From NCBI GenBank assembly GCA_041633555.1, contig JBFKFZ010000003.1, positions 1 through 64,000 of the forward strand: DNA of 64,000 bases. The letters run 5' to 3'. This DNA comes from JAHEAO01 sp041633555. GTDB taxonomy: Bacteria > Pseudomonadota > Alphaproteobacteria > Rhodobacterales > Rhodobacteraceae. The notes beneath the pieces were generated by a model. That model made no database searches, had not been told where the DNA came from, and saw nothing but the letters and a program-made list of their open reading frames with translations. Both the position numbers and the translations under genes were made by a program. Shown here in pieces: positions 54,307 to 62,481 of the stretch (within the stretch, counting starts at the first letter, position 1; each line of letters begins with the position of its first letter).

Positions 54307-55248
54307 TCAGCCGCAGGCCTGAAAATGCCGGTCCGCCGCGTCGAAGAACGCGGTTCGGATTGCCGGTTTCTCCATCATGATCTCATGCCGGGCGCTCTGG
54401 ACCATTTCCAACCGGCCATTCGGCCAGCGTTGCATGACCGAGTGGACCGCGCGGGTATCGACAACGGTCTCATCGCTGCCGAGCTGTGTTAGGGCAGGGG
54501 TAGCCGGTGGCGGAAGGCGGCGCAGGCGCAGCGTTTCATGCAGCGCCTCGTTCAGCCACCGCAGGCTTGGCCCACCCAAGCCGAATCGCGGCTCGTGCAG
54601 CACTTGTTTCTGCATGTAAGCGTACATCTCCGCGTCCGAGGTCAGCATGTTGTCGTCGAACGGGGCCAGATCCAGATAGGAATTCCGTTTGGTGCCCGGA
54701 GCAAAGATCTTGTCGGTCCGAACCCAGCTGGCTGTCTGGCTAAGCGTCCAGGCTACGGGACGCAGATATGTCGCCATGCCGATGCCCCACATCGGCGCGG
54801 AGAAGACGACGGCGTTGACCGGCAGACCCTCGCTCAATGCCCGGAGCCCGATACACCCGCCCATCGAATGCGCGACCAAGAACCAGGGTTTCGGCAGGTC
54901 CAGGCCCTCGGCCAAAGCCAGCATCGCCCTTACATCCATCTGGTAATCGGCGAAGCGGCGCACATGGCCCAGCATCGGGTCGCGCGCCATGCGGTCGGCC
55001 AGACCCTGACCGCGCCAGTCGATCGACAAGAAGCCATACCCGCGGGCGTTTATCTCGTGGGCGGCGCGGCCGTATTTCTCGACATATTCGGTTCGGCCGG
55101 GAAACAGCAGCACCGTCCCTTTGCCGGTTCCGCAGCTGCCGGGCCAGTGGGCGACGCGAATCCGCAGCCCGTCACTGGCCTTCAGCCACCAGGCGAACCC
55201 GCCTTCCGGACCTTCCGCGAGGTCGTTCGACAACGGCGCCGTTTCCAT
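54307..55248 (-). CDS. Alpha/beta hydrolase (lysophospholipase PldB-like)
   Basis: A 313-residue serine hydrolase: LLFPGRTEYVEKYGRAAHEI and the oxyanion region, the nucleophile elbow VAHSMGGCIGLRAL at about residues 127-140, and a C-terminal His in SARHEIMMEKP. These are features of the Hydrolase_4/PldB group that act on monoacylglycerols or lysophospholipids. It starts 3 bases after the stop of the SCP2 gene. Together they may act on lipids, which is inference from the pairing. Confidence 0.88.
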   Translation of the reverse strand: METAPLSNDLAEGPEGGFAWWLKASDGLRIRVAHWPGSCGTGKGTVLLFPGRTEYVEKYGRAAHEINARGYGFLSIDWRGQGLADRMARDPMLGHVRRFADYQMDVRAMLALAEGLDLPKPWFLVAHSMGGCIGLRALSEGLPVNAVVFSAPMWGIGMATYLRPVAWTLSQTASWVRTDKIFAPGTKRNSYLDLAPFDDNMLTSDAEMYAYMQKQVLHEPRFGLGGPSLRWLNEALHETLRLRRLPPPATPALTQLGSDETVVDTRAVHSVMQRWPNGRLEMVQSARHEIMMEKPAIRTAFFDAADRHFQACG

Positions 55249-55251
55249 GCT

Positions 55252-55539
55252 TCAGGCCAGAACCGCCCCGAGTTTCATCGCCATGCCCATATCTCCGTCA
55301 ACCGATAGCTTGCCGGACATGAAGGCGGCCGTCGGGTTCAGATCGCCAGCCATGATCGACTGAAAGGTTTCGGTGTCGGCGGTCAGCGTAACGTCGGCCT
55401 CTTCGTCGCCGGCCCGCGCGCCGTTGGCATCGACGATGATTGCGCCTTCGCCCTCGAGCACGAACTTCGCCGTTCCATCAAGTCCGCCGTCCAGCTTGGC
55501 ATTCAACGCCGCGACGGCGGCCGTGATTACATCGCTCAT
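55252..55539 (-). CDS. SCP2 sterol-binding family protein
   Basis: A 95-residue single-domain protein of the SCP2 lipid-binding fold. The pattern FVLEGEGAIIVDANG, ADVTLTADTETFQSIMAGDLNPTAAFMSGKLSVDGDM is diagnostic. Bacterial members bind acyl chains or acyl-CoA. AAGGA before the ATG supports the start. It is upstream of and nearly touching the PldB-like gene. Confidence 0.93.
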   Translation of the reverse strand: MSDVITAAVAALNAKLDGGLDGTAKFVLEGEGAIIVDANGARAGDEEADVTLTADTETFQSIMAGDLNPTAAFMSGKLSVDGDMGMAMKLGAVLA

Positions 55540-55611
55540 GATTCAGTCCTTCAATTGTGACCCATTGGGGGTATCGCTTTTTTCCACAGCTACGCTACAC
55601 TTTACGCCGTC

Positions 55612-56172
55612 ATGGCCAGAGCAAAGTGTTTTTTCAGTTCTACCGTTGCGGTATTTTTCGCAATAGTCATGTATTCCATGCCTTTTGAAGCCCAAAGCGA
55701 AACGCTTGAGGAGCTTTACGAGGAACTTGCCGATCCGGGTCTCAAGGGCTGGGAACAGGTTGAAAAGAAGATCTGGTCCGAATGGTCGCAATCGGGGTCG
55801 CCCGCGATGGATCTGCTGCTCGACCGGGGCCGTAACGCGATGGAGGCTGGCGACTGGGCCGCGGCGATCGAACATTTGACGGCCCTTACCGACCACGCGC
55901 CGGATTTCGCAGAGGGCTGGAACGCGCGCGCGACGGCCTATTACCAGGCAGGGAAATACGGGCCATCTCTGGCCGATATCCGGCGCACGCTGGCGCTGGA
56001 GCCGCGGCATTTCGGCGCGATCTCGGGTCTTGCGCTGATCCTCGAGGAACTAGGCTACGCCGAAGACGCGTTGAAGGCATACCGTGAGGTCCTTGCTATA
56101 CATCCCAACCGGCCCAACCTAAAAGATGCCATCGAGCGATTGGAACAAGAGGTGGGCGGGACAGCCCTCTAG
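55612..56172 (+). CDS. Secreted tetratricopeptide repeat protein
   Basis: A 186-residue protein. The N-terminus has a hydrophobic signal (about residues 7-28), so it is probably periplasmic. From about residue 70 there are three TPR units: AMEAGDWAAAIEHLTALTDHAPD, ARATAYYQAGKYGPSLADIRRTLALEP and ALILEELGYAEDALKAYREVLAIHP. TPRs mediate protein contacts; the partner is unknown. No clear ribosome-binding site precedes the ATG. The helicase gene follows after 12-18 bases. Confidence 0.85.
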   Translation: MARAKCFFSSTVAVFFAIVMYSMPFEAQSETLEELYEELADPGLKGWEQVEKKIWSEWSQSGSPAMDLLLDRGRNAMEAGDWAAAIEHLTALTDHAPDFAEGWNARATAYYQAGKYGPSLADIRRTLALEPRHFGAISGLALILEELGYAEDALKAYREVLAIHPNRPNLKDAIERLEQEVGGTAL

Positions 56173-56190
56173 CCTCTGGGGGGCATGAGC

Positions 56191-59001
56191 ATGGCCGAGC
56201 AGTCAAGGATCACGGCGGTCCTGGGCCCGACCAACACCGGCAAGACCCACTACGCGATTGAACGGATGCTGGGCCACCGGACCGGCATCATCGGCCTGCC
56301 GCTGCGGCTTCTTGCGCGCGAAGTCTATGACAAGATCGTCGCATTGCGCGGACCCTCGATCGTGGGGCTCGTGACCGGCGAGGAGCGGATCGTACCGCCG
56401 CGCACCCAATATTGGGTCTGCACCGTCGAAGCGATGCCAGAGGGCATGGGCGCAGATTTCGCCGCCATTGACGAAATTCAGCTTTGCGCGGACCTTGAAC
56501 GCGGCCACGTCTTCACCGACCGGCTTCTGCATATGCGCGGCCAGCACGAAACCCTGTTTCTGGGGTCGGACACGATGCGAGGCACGATCTCGCAGTTGGT
56601 GCAGAACGCCCAGTACGTGCATCGCGAGCGGTTTTCGGAACTGACCTATTCGGGTGAGAAGAAGATTGGCCGGATGCCCGGGCGGTCGGCCATCGTCGGC
56701 TTCTCGGTCGAGAATGTCTATGCCATAGCCGAATTGTTGCGCCGCCAGAAGGGCGGCGCGGCGGTGGTGATGGGGGCGCTTTCGCCACGCACCCGCAATG
56801 CACAGGTCGAGATGTATCAGAATGGCGATGTGGATTACCTAGTTGCGACTGACGCCATCGGCATGGGGCTGAACCTCGACATCGATCATGTCGCCTTCTC
56901 GGCACTGTCGAAATTCGACGGCCGCCGGATGCGCCCCTTGCAGCCGAACGAACTGGCACAGATCGCGGGCCGGGCCGGGCGCCACATGAACCACGGCTCT
57001 TTCGGTGTGACGGGCGATGCCGGTAAGCTGCCCGAAGACACCGCAGAAGCGATCGTTAACCACCGCTTCGCCCCGGTCCGCAAGCTGCAGTGGCGCAATT
57101 CCAATCTGGCATTCGGCTCGATCGACCGCCTGATTGGCGCACTGGAAGAGCAGACCGATGATCCCCTGTTGACTCGGGTCCGCGATTCGGATGACGTGAT
57201 CGCCCTGAAAACCCTCGCCGAAAATCCTCGGATCCGCGCACGCGTCGCTGGGCCGAAGGACGTCCAGCTTTTGTGGGATGTCTGCCGTATCCCTGATTTC
57301 CGGGGTATTTCTCATGCGGAACACGCCGGCCTGCTGGAACAGATTTTCGGCTTTCTTCACGAATCCCGCCGCATGCCGGACGACTGGCTGGCCCGACAGG
57401 TCAAGCGGATCGACAGGGTCGATGGCGATATCGACACGCTGTCCAAGCGTCTGGCATTCATCCGCACATGGACCTATGTCGCGCAGCGTGCGGGCTGGGT
57501 TGATGACGAAAGCCATTGGCGTGGCGAGACGCGCGCGGTAGAAGACCGCCTGTCGGATGCGCTGCACGGTGCGCTGACGCAAAGATTTGTTGACCGGCGG
57601 ACGTCTGTCTTGCTCCGCCGGTTGAAGCAGAAGGAGAGCCTTGTGGCAGAGGTGAATGACAAGGGCGAAGTGACCGTCGAAGGGCAGTTCGTGGGACGAC
57701 TGGAAGGCTTCCGGTTCAAGCAGGATGAGAGTGCCTCTTCCGACGAGGCGAAGACCCTGCGCCAGGCCAGCGTTCAGGCGATCCGGCCCGAATTTCACCT
57801 GCGGGCCGACCGTTTCTACAATTCGCCTGACACAGAGATCGATTTTACCGAACAGGGCGGCCTGATGTGGGGCGACCAAGCCGTCGGCAAGCTGACGGCG
57901 GGTTCGGAACCGCTGAAGCCGGTCGTCGAGGCATTCGTCGACGAGGAAGCCGGACCCGAAGTGATCCAGAAGGTGCAACGCCGACTGCAACATTTCATCA
58001 ATCGCAAGATCGCGACGCTGTTCGAATCGCTGGTCGCGATGGGCCGGGACGAGTCCCTGACCGGCCTCGCCCGCGGCTTTGCCTTCCGCATGGTCGAACA
58101 TCTCGGCGTGATACGGCGTGAAACTGTCTCTGCCGAGGTCAAGGAACTGGACCAGGACGCCCGCGGTTTGCTGCGAAAACATGGTGTGCGGTTTGGCCAG
58201 TTCACTATCTTCATGCCTGCGCTGCTGAAACCCGCGCCGACGCGTCTGCGCCTGTTGCTCTGGTCCTTGTCGCAGAACTTGCCAGAATTCCCAGAGGCTC
58301 CGCCGCCGGGACTTGTCACCATTCCGGTCGTCGATGTGCCCGATGGCTGCTACACGATGTCGGGCTATCGCCGCGCCGGAGCACGCGCGATCCGGATCGA
58401 CATGCTGGAGCGCCTCGCAGACCTGCTGCGCGCCAAGGATAGCCGCGCGGGATTCGAGGCCAATCCGGACATGCTTTCGATCACCGGCATGACGCTCGAT
58501 CAGTTTGCCGACCTGATGCAGGGCCTCGGCTACCGGGCCGAGAAGGGCGAGCGTGAAAAGGCCGCGGCCGCGGCCGAGGGCGATCCGCCGAAGGAAACTC
58601 CGTCCGAGCCGCCTGCCGAAACGCCAGCCGAGCCACCAGTAGAGGTGCCATCCCCGCCGCCGATCGAAGTGCCGGGCGATGCCCCGGTGGAACTGCCGCA
58701 GCAAACCGCAGAAGCCGCGCCCGAGGTCAAGGACGGTCCCGTACTTGAAACTTTCTACACTTTCACCTGGGCCGGCAGCCGCCCCGCCAGCCGAGAAACT
58801 GGCGAGCGCGTGCGCAGTCAGGGCCACAGCAAGGGCAAGCCAGAGGGCAAGGGCAGGGACCGGCCACGCGGCAAGCCAAAGGGCAAGCGGCCGCCACGCG
58901 AGGACAAGCAACGCGCGTTCGCTGCGCGGCCGCCGAAGAAGGACAAGATCGACCCCGACAATCCTTTCGCGGCACTGATGGCCCTGAAAGACAAGTCCTG
59001 A
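56191..59001 (+). CDS. SUV3-like superfamily 2 RNA helicase
   Basis: A 936-residue protein related to mitochondrial SUV3, the degradosome helicase. Walker A is VLGPTNTGKTHYA (about residues 9-21), the DEAD-like box is DEIQ in AAIDEIQLCAD, and motif VI is QIAGRAGRH. The SUV3 C-terminal domain follows. The last 140 residues are a low-complexity Pro/Glu-rich stretch (about 795-850) and a basic Lys/Gly/Arg tail, probably RNA-binding. An ATG two codons earlier (56185) is possible, but spacing from GGGGGG favours 56191. It heads the run with an S4 protein, fdxA and carD. Confidence 0.9.
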   Translation: MAEQSRITAVLGPTNTGKTHYAIERMLGHRTGIIGLPLRLLAREVYDKIVALRGPSIVGLVTGEERIVPPRTQYWVCTVEAMPEGMGADFAAIDEIQLCADLERGHVFTDRLLHMRGQHETLFLGSDTMRGTISQLVQNAQYVHRERFSELTYSGEKKIGRMPGRSAIVGFSVENVYAIAELLRRQKGGAAVVMGALSPRTRNAQVEMYQNGDVDYLVATDAIGMGLNLDIDHVAFSALSKFDGRRMRPLQPNELAQIAGRAGRHMNHGSFGVTGDAGKLPEDTAEAIVNHRFAPVRKLQWRNSNLAFGSIDRLIGALEEQTDDPLLTRVRDSDDVIALKTLAENPRIRARVAGPKDVQLLWDVCRIPDFRGISHAEHAGLLEQIFGFLHESRRMPDDWLARQVKRIDRVDGDIDTLSKRLAFIRTWTYVAQRAGWVDDESHWRGETRAVEDRLSDALHGALTQRFVDRRTSVLLRRLKQKESLVAEVNDKGEVTVEGQFVGRLEGFRFKQDESASSDEAKTLRQASVQAIRPEFHLRADRFYNSPDTEIDFTEQGGLMWGDQAVGKLTAGSEPLKPVVEAFVDEEAGPEVIQKVQRRLQHFINRKIATLFESLVAMGRDESLTGLARGFAFRMVEHLGVIRRETVSAEVKELDQDARGLLRKHGVRFGQFTIFMPALLKPAPTRLRLLLWSLSQNLPEFPEAPPPGLVTIPVVDVPDGCYTMSGYRRAGARAIRIDMLERLADLLRAKDSRAGFEANPDMLSITGMTLDQFADLMQGLGYRAEKGEREKAAAAAEGDPPKETPSEPPAETPAEPPVEVPSPPPIEVPGDAPVELPQQTAEAAPEVKDGPVLETFYTFTWAGSRPASRETGERVRSQGHSKGKPEGKGRDRPRGKPKGKRPPREDKQRAFAARPPKKDKIDPDNPFAALMALKDKS

Positions 59002-59002
59002 T

Positions 59003-59377
59003 TTGGCGGAATCGCGTCCGACCATCCGCATCGACAAGTGGCTGTGGTACGCCCGCTTCTTCAAGACCCGAAGTGCCGCGACCAAGCTGGTCGCCGGTGG
59101 ACATGTACGAGTCAACTCTGACAAGATCTCGAAACCGGCCCATGCTGTGGGCGAAGGCGATACGCTGACCTTCCCGCAGGCCAATCGCATTCGGGTCGTG
59201 CGGTTGTTGACCATTGGCGCCCGGCGCGGTCCGGCACCCGAGGCAGCGGGGCTTTACGATGACCTGACGCCCGAGCAGAAGATCGTTCCGCCCCCGGTCA
59301 AGACCGAGGGAAAGGGTCGTCCGACCAAGAAAGATCGGCGTGACATGCGTCTTTCCCGCGATGGCCCGCTTGAATGA
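59003..59377 (+). CDS. S4 RNA-binding domain protein (Hsp15-like)
   Basis: A 124-residue protein with an S4 domain (TIRIDKWLWYARFFKTRSAATKLVAGGHVRVN, about residues 7-39), like Hsp15/HslR, which rescues stalled 50S subunits. A basic C-terminal tail (KGRPTKKDRRDMRLSR) is typical. The start appears to be TTG at 59003, immediately after the helicase stop, as no ATG precedes the conserved N-terminus. It is co-transcribed with the helicase. Confidence 0.88.
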   Translation: MAESRPTIRIDKWLWYARFFKTRSAATKLVAGGHVRVNSDKISKPAHAVGEGDTLTFPQANRIRVVRLLTIGARRGPAPEAAGLYDDLTPEQKIVPPPVKTEGKGRPTKKDRRDMRLSRDGPLE

Positions 59378-59426
59378 TCGGCGCTGACGTTCTAGCTAAC
59401 CGGGCAAGTGCCAAGGACAACACCCA

Positions 59427-59765
59427 ATGACTTACATCGTCAACGACGCCTGTATCGCCTGCAAATACACGGATTGTGTCGAGGTTTGCCCCGTCGACTG
59501 TTTCTACGAGGGCGAGAACATGCTCGTGATTCATCCCGATGAATGCATTGATTGCGGCGTATGCGAACCTGAATGCCCCGCCGACGCGATTCGCCCGGAT
59601 ACCGAGCCGGAAGCCGAGAAATGGGTCGAATTCAATCGCAAATATTCCGAGCTTTGGCCAGTGATCATCACCAAGAAGGACCCCCTTCCGAACGCCGAAG
59701 AGCGTGACGGCGAAACCGGTAAGCTGGAGAAGTACTTTTCCGAAGCGCCGGGCGAAGGCGGCTGA
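59427..59765 (+). CDS. fdxA: 7Fe ferredoxin FdxA
   Basis: A 112-residue ferredoxin with one 3Fe-4S and one 4Fe-4S cluster site. The first set of cysteines is in CIACKYTDCVEVCPVDC (one position is Tyr-Thr-Asp instead of Cys, as in 7Fe types), the second in CIDCGVCEPECP. It carries electrons at low potential; the partner is unknown. The C-terminal extension with WPVIITKKDPLP is that of the FdxA group. It lies between the S4 gene and carD. Confidence 0.95.
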   Translation: MTYIVNDACIACKYTDCVEVCPVDCFYEGENMLVIHPDECIDCGVCEPECPADAIRPDTEPEAEKWVEFNRKYSELWPVIITKKDPLPNAEERDGETGKLEKYFSEAPGEGG

Positions 59766-60062
59766 TGGCCTGATTCGCTGGCGTCCATGCTGCGATTGCT
59801 GTGCTGCAGGCGCAAAATGCCCATAAATACCTGTGATTTAAGCCTGAATAGCCCCGACCCTAGCGTCAGGCTAGGATTAGGGCCCGATTCATGGTATGAT
59901 CTCTGCAGAGAGACTTTGGGGACCTGATCCAGGCCGTAGGCAAACTCCGCCGCGGCAGGGTGGAAATGCGACAGTTATACACCGCCTCGGGGGAATAAAC
60001 CTGTTCCCACGTGGCTTCTGGCGCAAAAATACATCGGGTCGTAGATGAGGAAACCGGACTAT
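59766..60062. other. Intergenic region before carD
   Basis: A 297-base region without a supported gene. It contains an inverted repeat CCTAGC/GCTAGG at about 59859-59875, possibly the end of the fdxA transcript, and TATGAT at 59895-59900, which could be a -10 box without a good -35 partner. GAGGA at about 60050 is the probable ribosome-binding site of carD. Confidence 0.45.
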
Positions 60063-60572
60063 ATGAGCAAAGCAAAGAAGATGGAATTTCGCCCGAACGA
60101 GTTCGTGGTCTATCCGGCGCACGGCGTTGGAAAGATCATTTCGATCGAAGAGCAGGAAATTGCCGGCATCACGCTGGAACTGTTCGTGATCTCGTTCGAG
60201 AAGGACAAGATGACTTTGAGGGTGCCGACGCACAAGGCCACCGAGGTGGGAATGCGTTCGCTGTCTTCGCCCGATGTGGTGACCCGCGCGATGACCACGC
60301 TGAAAGGCAAGGCCAAAGTCAAGCGGGCCATGTGGTCGCGCCGGGCCCAGGAATACGAGCAGAAGATCAATTCCGGTGATCTGATCGCCATTGCAGAGGT
60401 TGTGCGCGACCTGCATCGCACCGACGATCAGCGCGAGCAGAGCTATTCCGAGCGCCAGCTTTATGAAGCCGCGCTGGAGCGTCTGACCCGGGAAGTGGCT
60501 GCTGTCAGTGGATCGGACGAGATCGACGCGCAGAAGAAGGTCGACGACGTACTGATCTCGCGCGCTGCCTGA
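60063..60572 (+). CDS. carD: CarD family transcriptional regulator
   Basis: A 169-residue RNA-polymerase-binding regulator. The N-terminal CarD/CdnL interaction domain holds FRPNEFVVYPAHGVGKIISIE (about residues 9-29) and binds the polymerase beta subunit; the helical C-terminal domain binds DNA. CarD stabilises open complexes, including at rRNA promoters, in several alphaproteobacteria. An ATG 18 bases earlier (60045) would put the ribosome-binding site inside the gene, so 60063 is preferred. A strong terminator follows. Confidence 0.94.
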   Translation: MSKAKKMEFRPNEFVVYPAHGVGKIISIEEQEIAGITLELFVISFEKDKMTLRVPTHKATEVGMRSLSSPDVVTRAMTTLKGKAKVKRAMWSRRAQEYEQKINSGDLIAIAEVVRDLHRTDDQREQSYSERQLYEAALERLTREVAAVSGSDEIDAQKKVDDVLISRAA

Positions 60573-60594
60573 GTAACCAGGTTTAAGATTTGCG

Positions 60595-60622
60595 AAACGC
60601 CGCCCCAAGGGGCGGCGTTTTT
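60595..60622 (+). terminator. Rho-independent terminator after carD
   Basis: AAACGCCGCCCC (60595-60606) and GGGGCGGCGTTT (60609-60620) form a perfect 12-bp stem with an AA loop and end in a T-run. The A-run on the other side makes it usable in both directions, serving the convergent cobS gene as well. Confidence 0.9.
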
Positions 60623-60626
60623 CGCA

Positions 60627-61385
60627 TCAGCCGAGGATCGCCGCCAAGACCGCGAGACCCGCGATCTCGGACAACTGCTGAGAGGCGCCAAGCACGTCGC
60701 CGGTCTGTCCCCCGATCTTGGTGCGGGCTAGGCTTGCAATCGCCAGACCGACCGCCGCTATCGCCAGGGCAGCAGGAATGGCCGCGAAACCCGCCGCGAG
60801 CACCCCCGCGAGCAGGCCAACGACCGCCGTCAGCAGCACTCCATGGCCGTCTGGTCGCCCTGTCCGCTCCGATAGCCCCCCGCTGCGCGCCGCTGGCAGC
60901 GCCCACATCAGCGCCAGCATCGGTACGCGCGAAAGCGCCGCCACCGCGACCAATGGGCCGAGCCATCCACCGGTTTCAATCAGTGCCGCGATCGCGGCCC
61001 ATCGCGCCAGAAGCGACAGCACGATTGCCACCACACCATAGGTCCCGATCCGGCTGTCGGTCATGATCTCCAGCCGCCGCTCCGGCGTCCAGCCTCCCCA
61101 GAACCCGTCGGTGCAATCTGCGAGGCCATCTTCGTGCATGGCCCCGGTCAGCACGACCTGCACCGCAACCACCAGCGCCGCAGCGAGGCTTGCGGGCAAG
61201 TCCAGCGCGCCGGAAATGCCTCCGATCACACCGGCGATCAGTGCCACCAGCGCTCCGGCCAGCGGCCAGGCCCAACCCGCCCGAACGCCACGCGTGCCCA
61301 TGCTTGCCACGGGTAATCGGGTCAGCAAGCCGATCGCTTCGGCGATGTCGCTGCCTTGGATGCGGGTCGCGTCGGTTTCGCTCAT
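60627..61385 (-). CDS. cobS: Adenosylcobinamide-GDP ribazoletransferase (cobalamin synthase)
   Basis: A 252-residue integral membrane enzyme joining adenosylcobinamide-GDP and alpha-ribazole, the final assembly of the cobalamin nucleotide loop. The signature GAMHEDGLADCTDGFWGGW (about residues 80-98) contains the metal-binding Asp/His residues; several membrane helices follow. The frame extends to 61436, but the ATG at 61385 has GGGAAG upstream. It is divergent from cobT by 81 bases, so both share a promoter region. Confidence 0.94.
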   Translation of the reverse strand: MSETDATRIQGSDIAEAIGLLTRLPVASMGTRGVRAGWAWPLAGALVALIAGVIGGISGALDLPASLAAALVVAVQVVLTGAMHEDGLADCTDGFWGGWTPERRLEIMTDSRIGTYGVVAIVLSLLARWAAIAALIETGGWLGPLVAVAALSRVPMLALMWALPAARSGGLSERTGRPDGHGVLLTAVVGLLAGVLAAGFAAIPAALAIAAVGLAIASLARTKIGGQTGDVLGASQQLSEIAGLAVLAAILG

Positions 61386-61466
61386 GCAGACGGTTCTTCC
61401 CGGCTCTTGCCATTTCCGACCCAGCGATAAAGACAACGAGAGACCGATTCAAACGAAAGTACAGCA

Positions 61467-62480
61467 ATGACCGACCGCGCCTTTACCACGCTTGCAGAGT
61501 TCCGCGCCGTCCTCGCCAGCCAGCCGGCTGCCAACGCCGCAGCAATCGCCGGCGCCCGAGACCGCAATGGCCAACTGACCAAGCCGCCAGCGGCCCTGGG
61601 CCGGCTGGAGGAACTGGCGATCTGGTATGCGGGCTGGCGCGGGACTGCGCGTCCGACGCTGGAGCGTCCGCAGGTTATCGTGTTTGCCGGCAATCACGGC
61701 GTGACCGCGCGCGGCGTCTCGGCCTTTCCTGCGGAGGTCACAGTGCAGATGGTCGCCAATTTCAAGGCGGGCGGGGCCGCGATCAACCAACTTGCAAAGG
61801 CTTTCGGGGCGAAGATGGATGTTCACGCTCTGCAGCTCGACCGCCCCACGGCCGATTTTACCCAAGGCCCGGCGATGAGCGAGGCCGAGGTGGCAGAGGC
61901 CCTCAGCCAGGGCTGGAATGCTGTCGATCCGGCCACAGACCTTCTGGTGACCGGCGAAATGGGGATCGGCAACACGACGTCCGCTTCGACCATCGCTGCG
62001 GCTCTCTTTGGCGGTGACCCCGCCGAATGGACCGGTCGGGGGACCGGGGTCAGCGATGACGGGCTTGCCTTGAAGACCGAGCTCGTCCGCGAGGCGCTCG
62101 CCTGCAATCCCGATCGCGACCCGCTGGCGGTTCTGCAGAATCTCGGCGGGCGGGAACTGGCGGCGATGGCGGGAGCGATCGCGCGGGCCCGCGCTGAACG
62201 GATCCCGGTGATTCTCGACGGTTTCATCTGCACTGCTGCTGCTGCCACGCTGGCGCATGCCCAACGCGGCGCGCTCGATCATTGCGTTGCCGGCCATGTC
62301 TCGGCCGAGGGCGCGCATCGGCAAATGCTGAAGGCACTGGGATTTGAGCCGCTGCTCGACCTTTCGATGCGGCTGGGCGAAGGGTCCGGGGCCGCGCTGG
62401 CGATAGGCATCCTGAAGGGCGCGGTCGCCTGCCATTCCGGCATGGCGACCTTTGCCGAAGCGGGCGTGTCCGACGGCTGA
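61467..62480 (+). CDS. cobT: Nicotinate-nucleotide--dimethylbenzimidazole phosphoribosyltransferase
   Basis: Makes alpha-ribazole phosphate, the lower-ligand nucleotide of B12. The 337-residue protein shows VIVFAGNHGVTARGVSAFP (about residues 70-88), GEMGIGNTTSAST and the C-terminal GEGSGAALAIGIL with the catalytic Glu. It is divergent from cobS, the enzyme that uses its (dephosphorylated) product. The ribosome-binding site before the ATG is weak. Confidence 0.95.
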   Translation: MTDRAFTTLAEFRAVLASQPAANAAAIAGARDRNGQLTKPPAALGRLEELAIWYAGWRGTARPTLERPQVIVFAGNHGVTARGVSAFPAEVTVQMVANFKAGGAAINQLAKAFGAKMDVHALQLDRPTADFTQGPAMSEAEVAEALSQGWNAVDPATDLLVTGEMGIGNTTSASTIAAALFGGDPAEWTGRGTGVSDDGLALKTELVREALACNPDRDPLAVLQNLGGRELAAMAGAIARARAERIPVILDGFICTAAAATLAHAQRGALDHCVAGHVSAEGAHRQMLKALGFEPLLDLSMRLGEGSGAALAIGILKGAVACHSGMATFAEAGVSDG

Positions 62481-62481
62481 C

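Noticed and set aside
56839..59214. Open frame of 791 codons on the minus strand
   Set aside because: It lies antisense to the SUV3-like helicase, whose motifs are clear; long antisense frames are common in high-GC genes, and this one has no family features.
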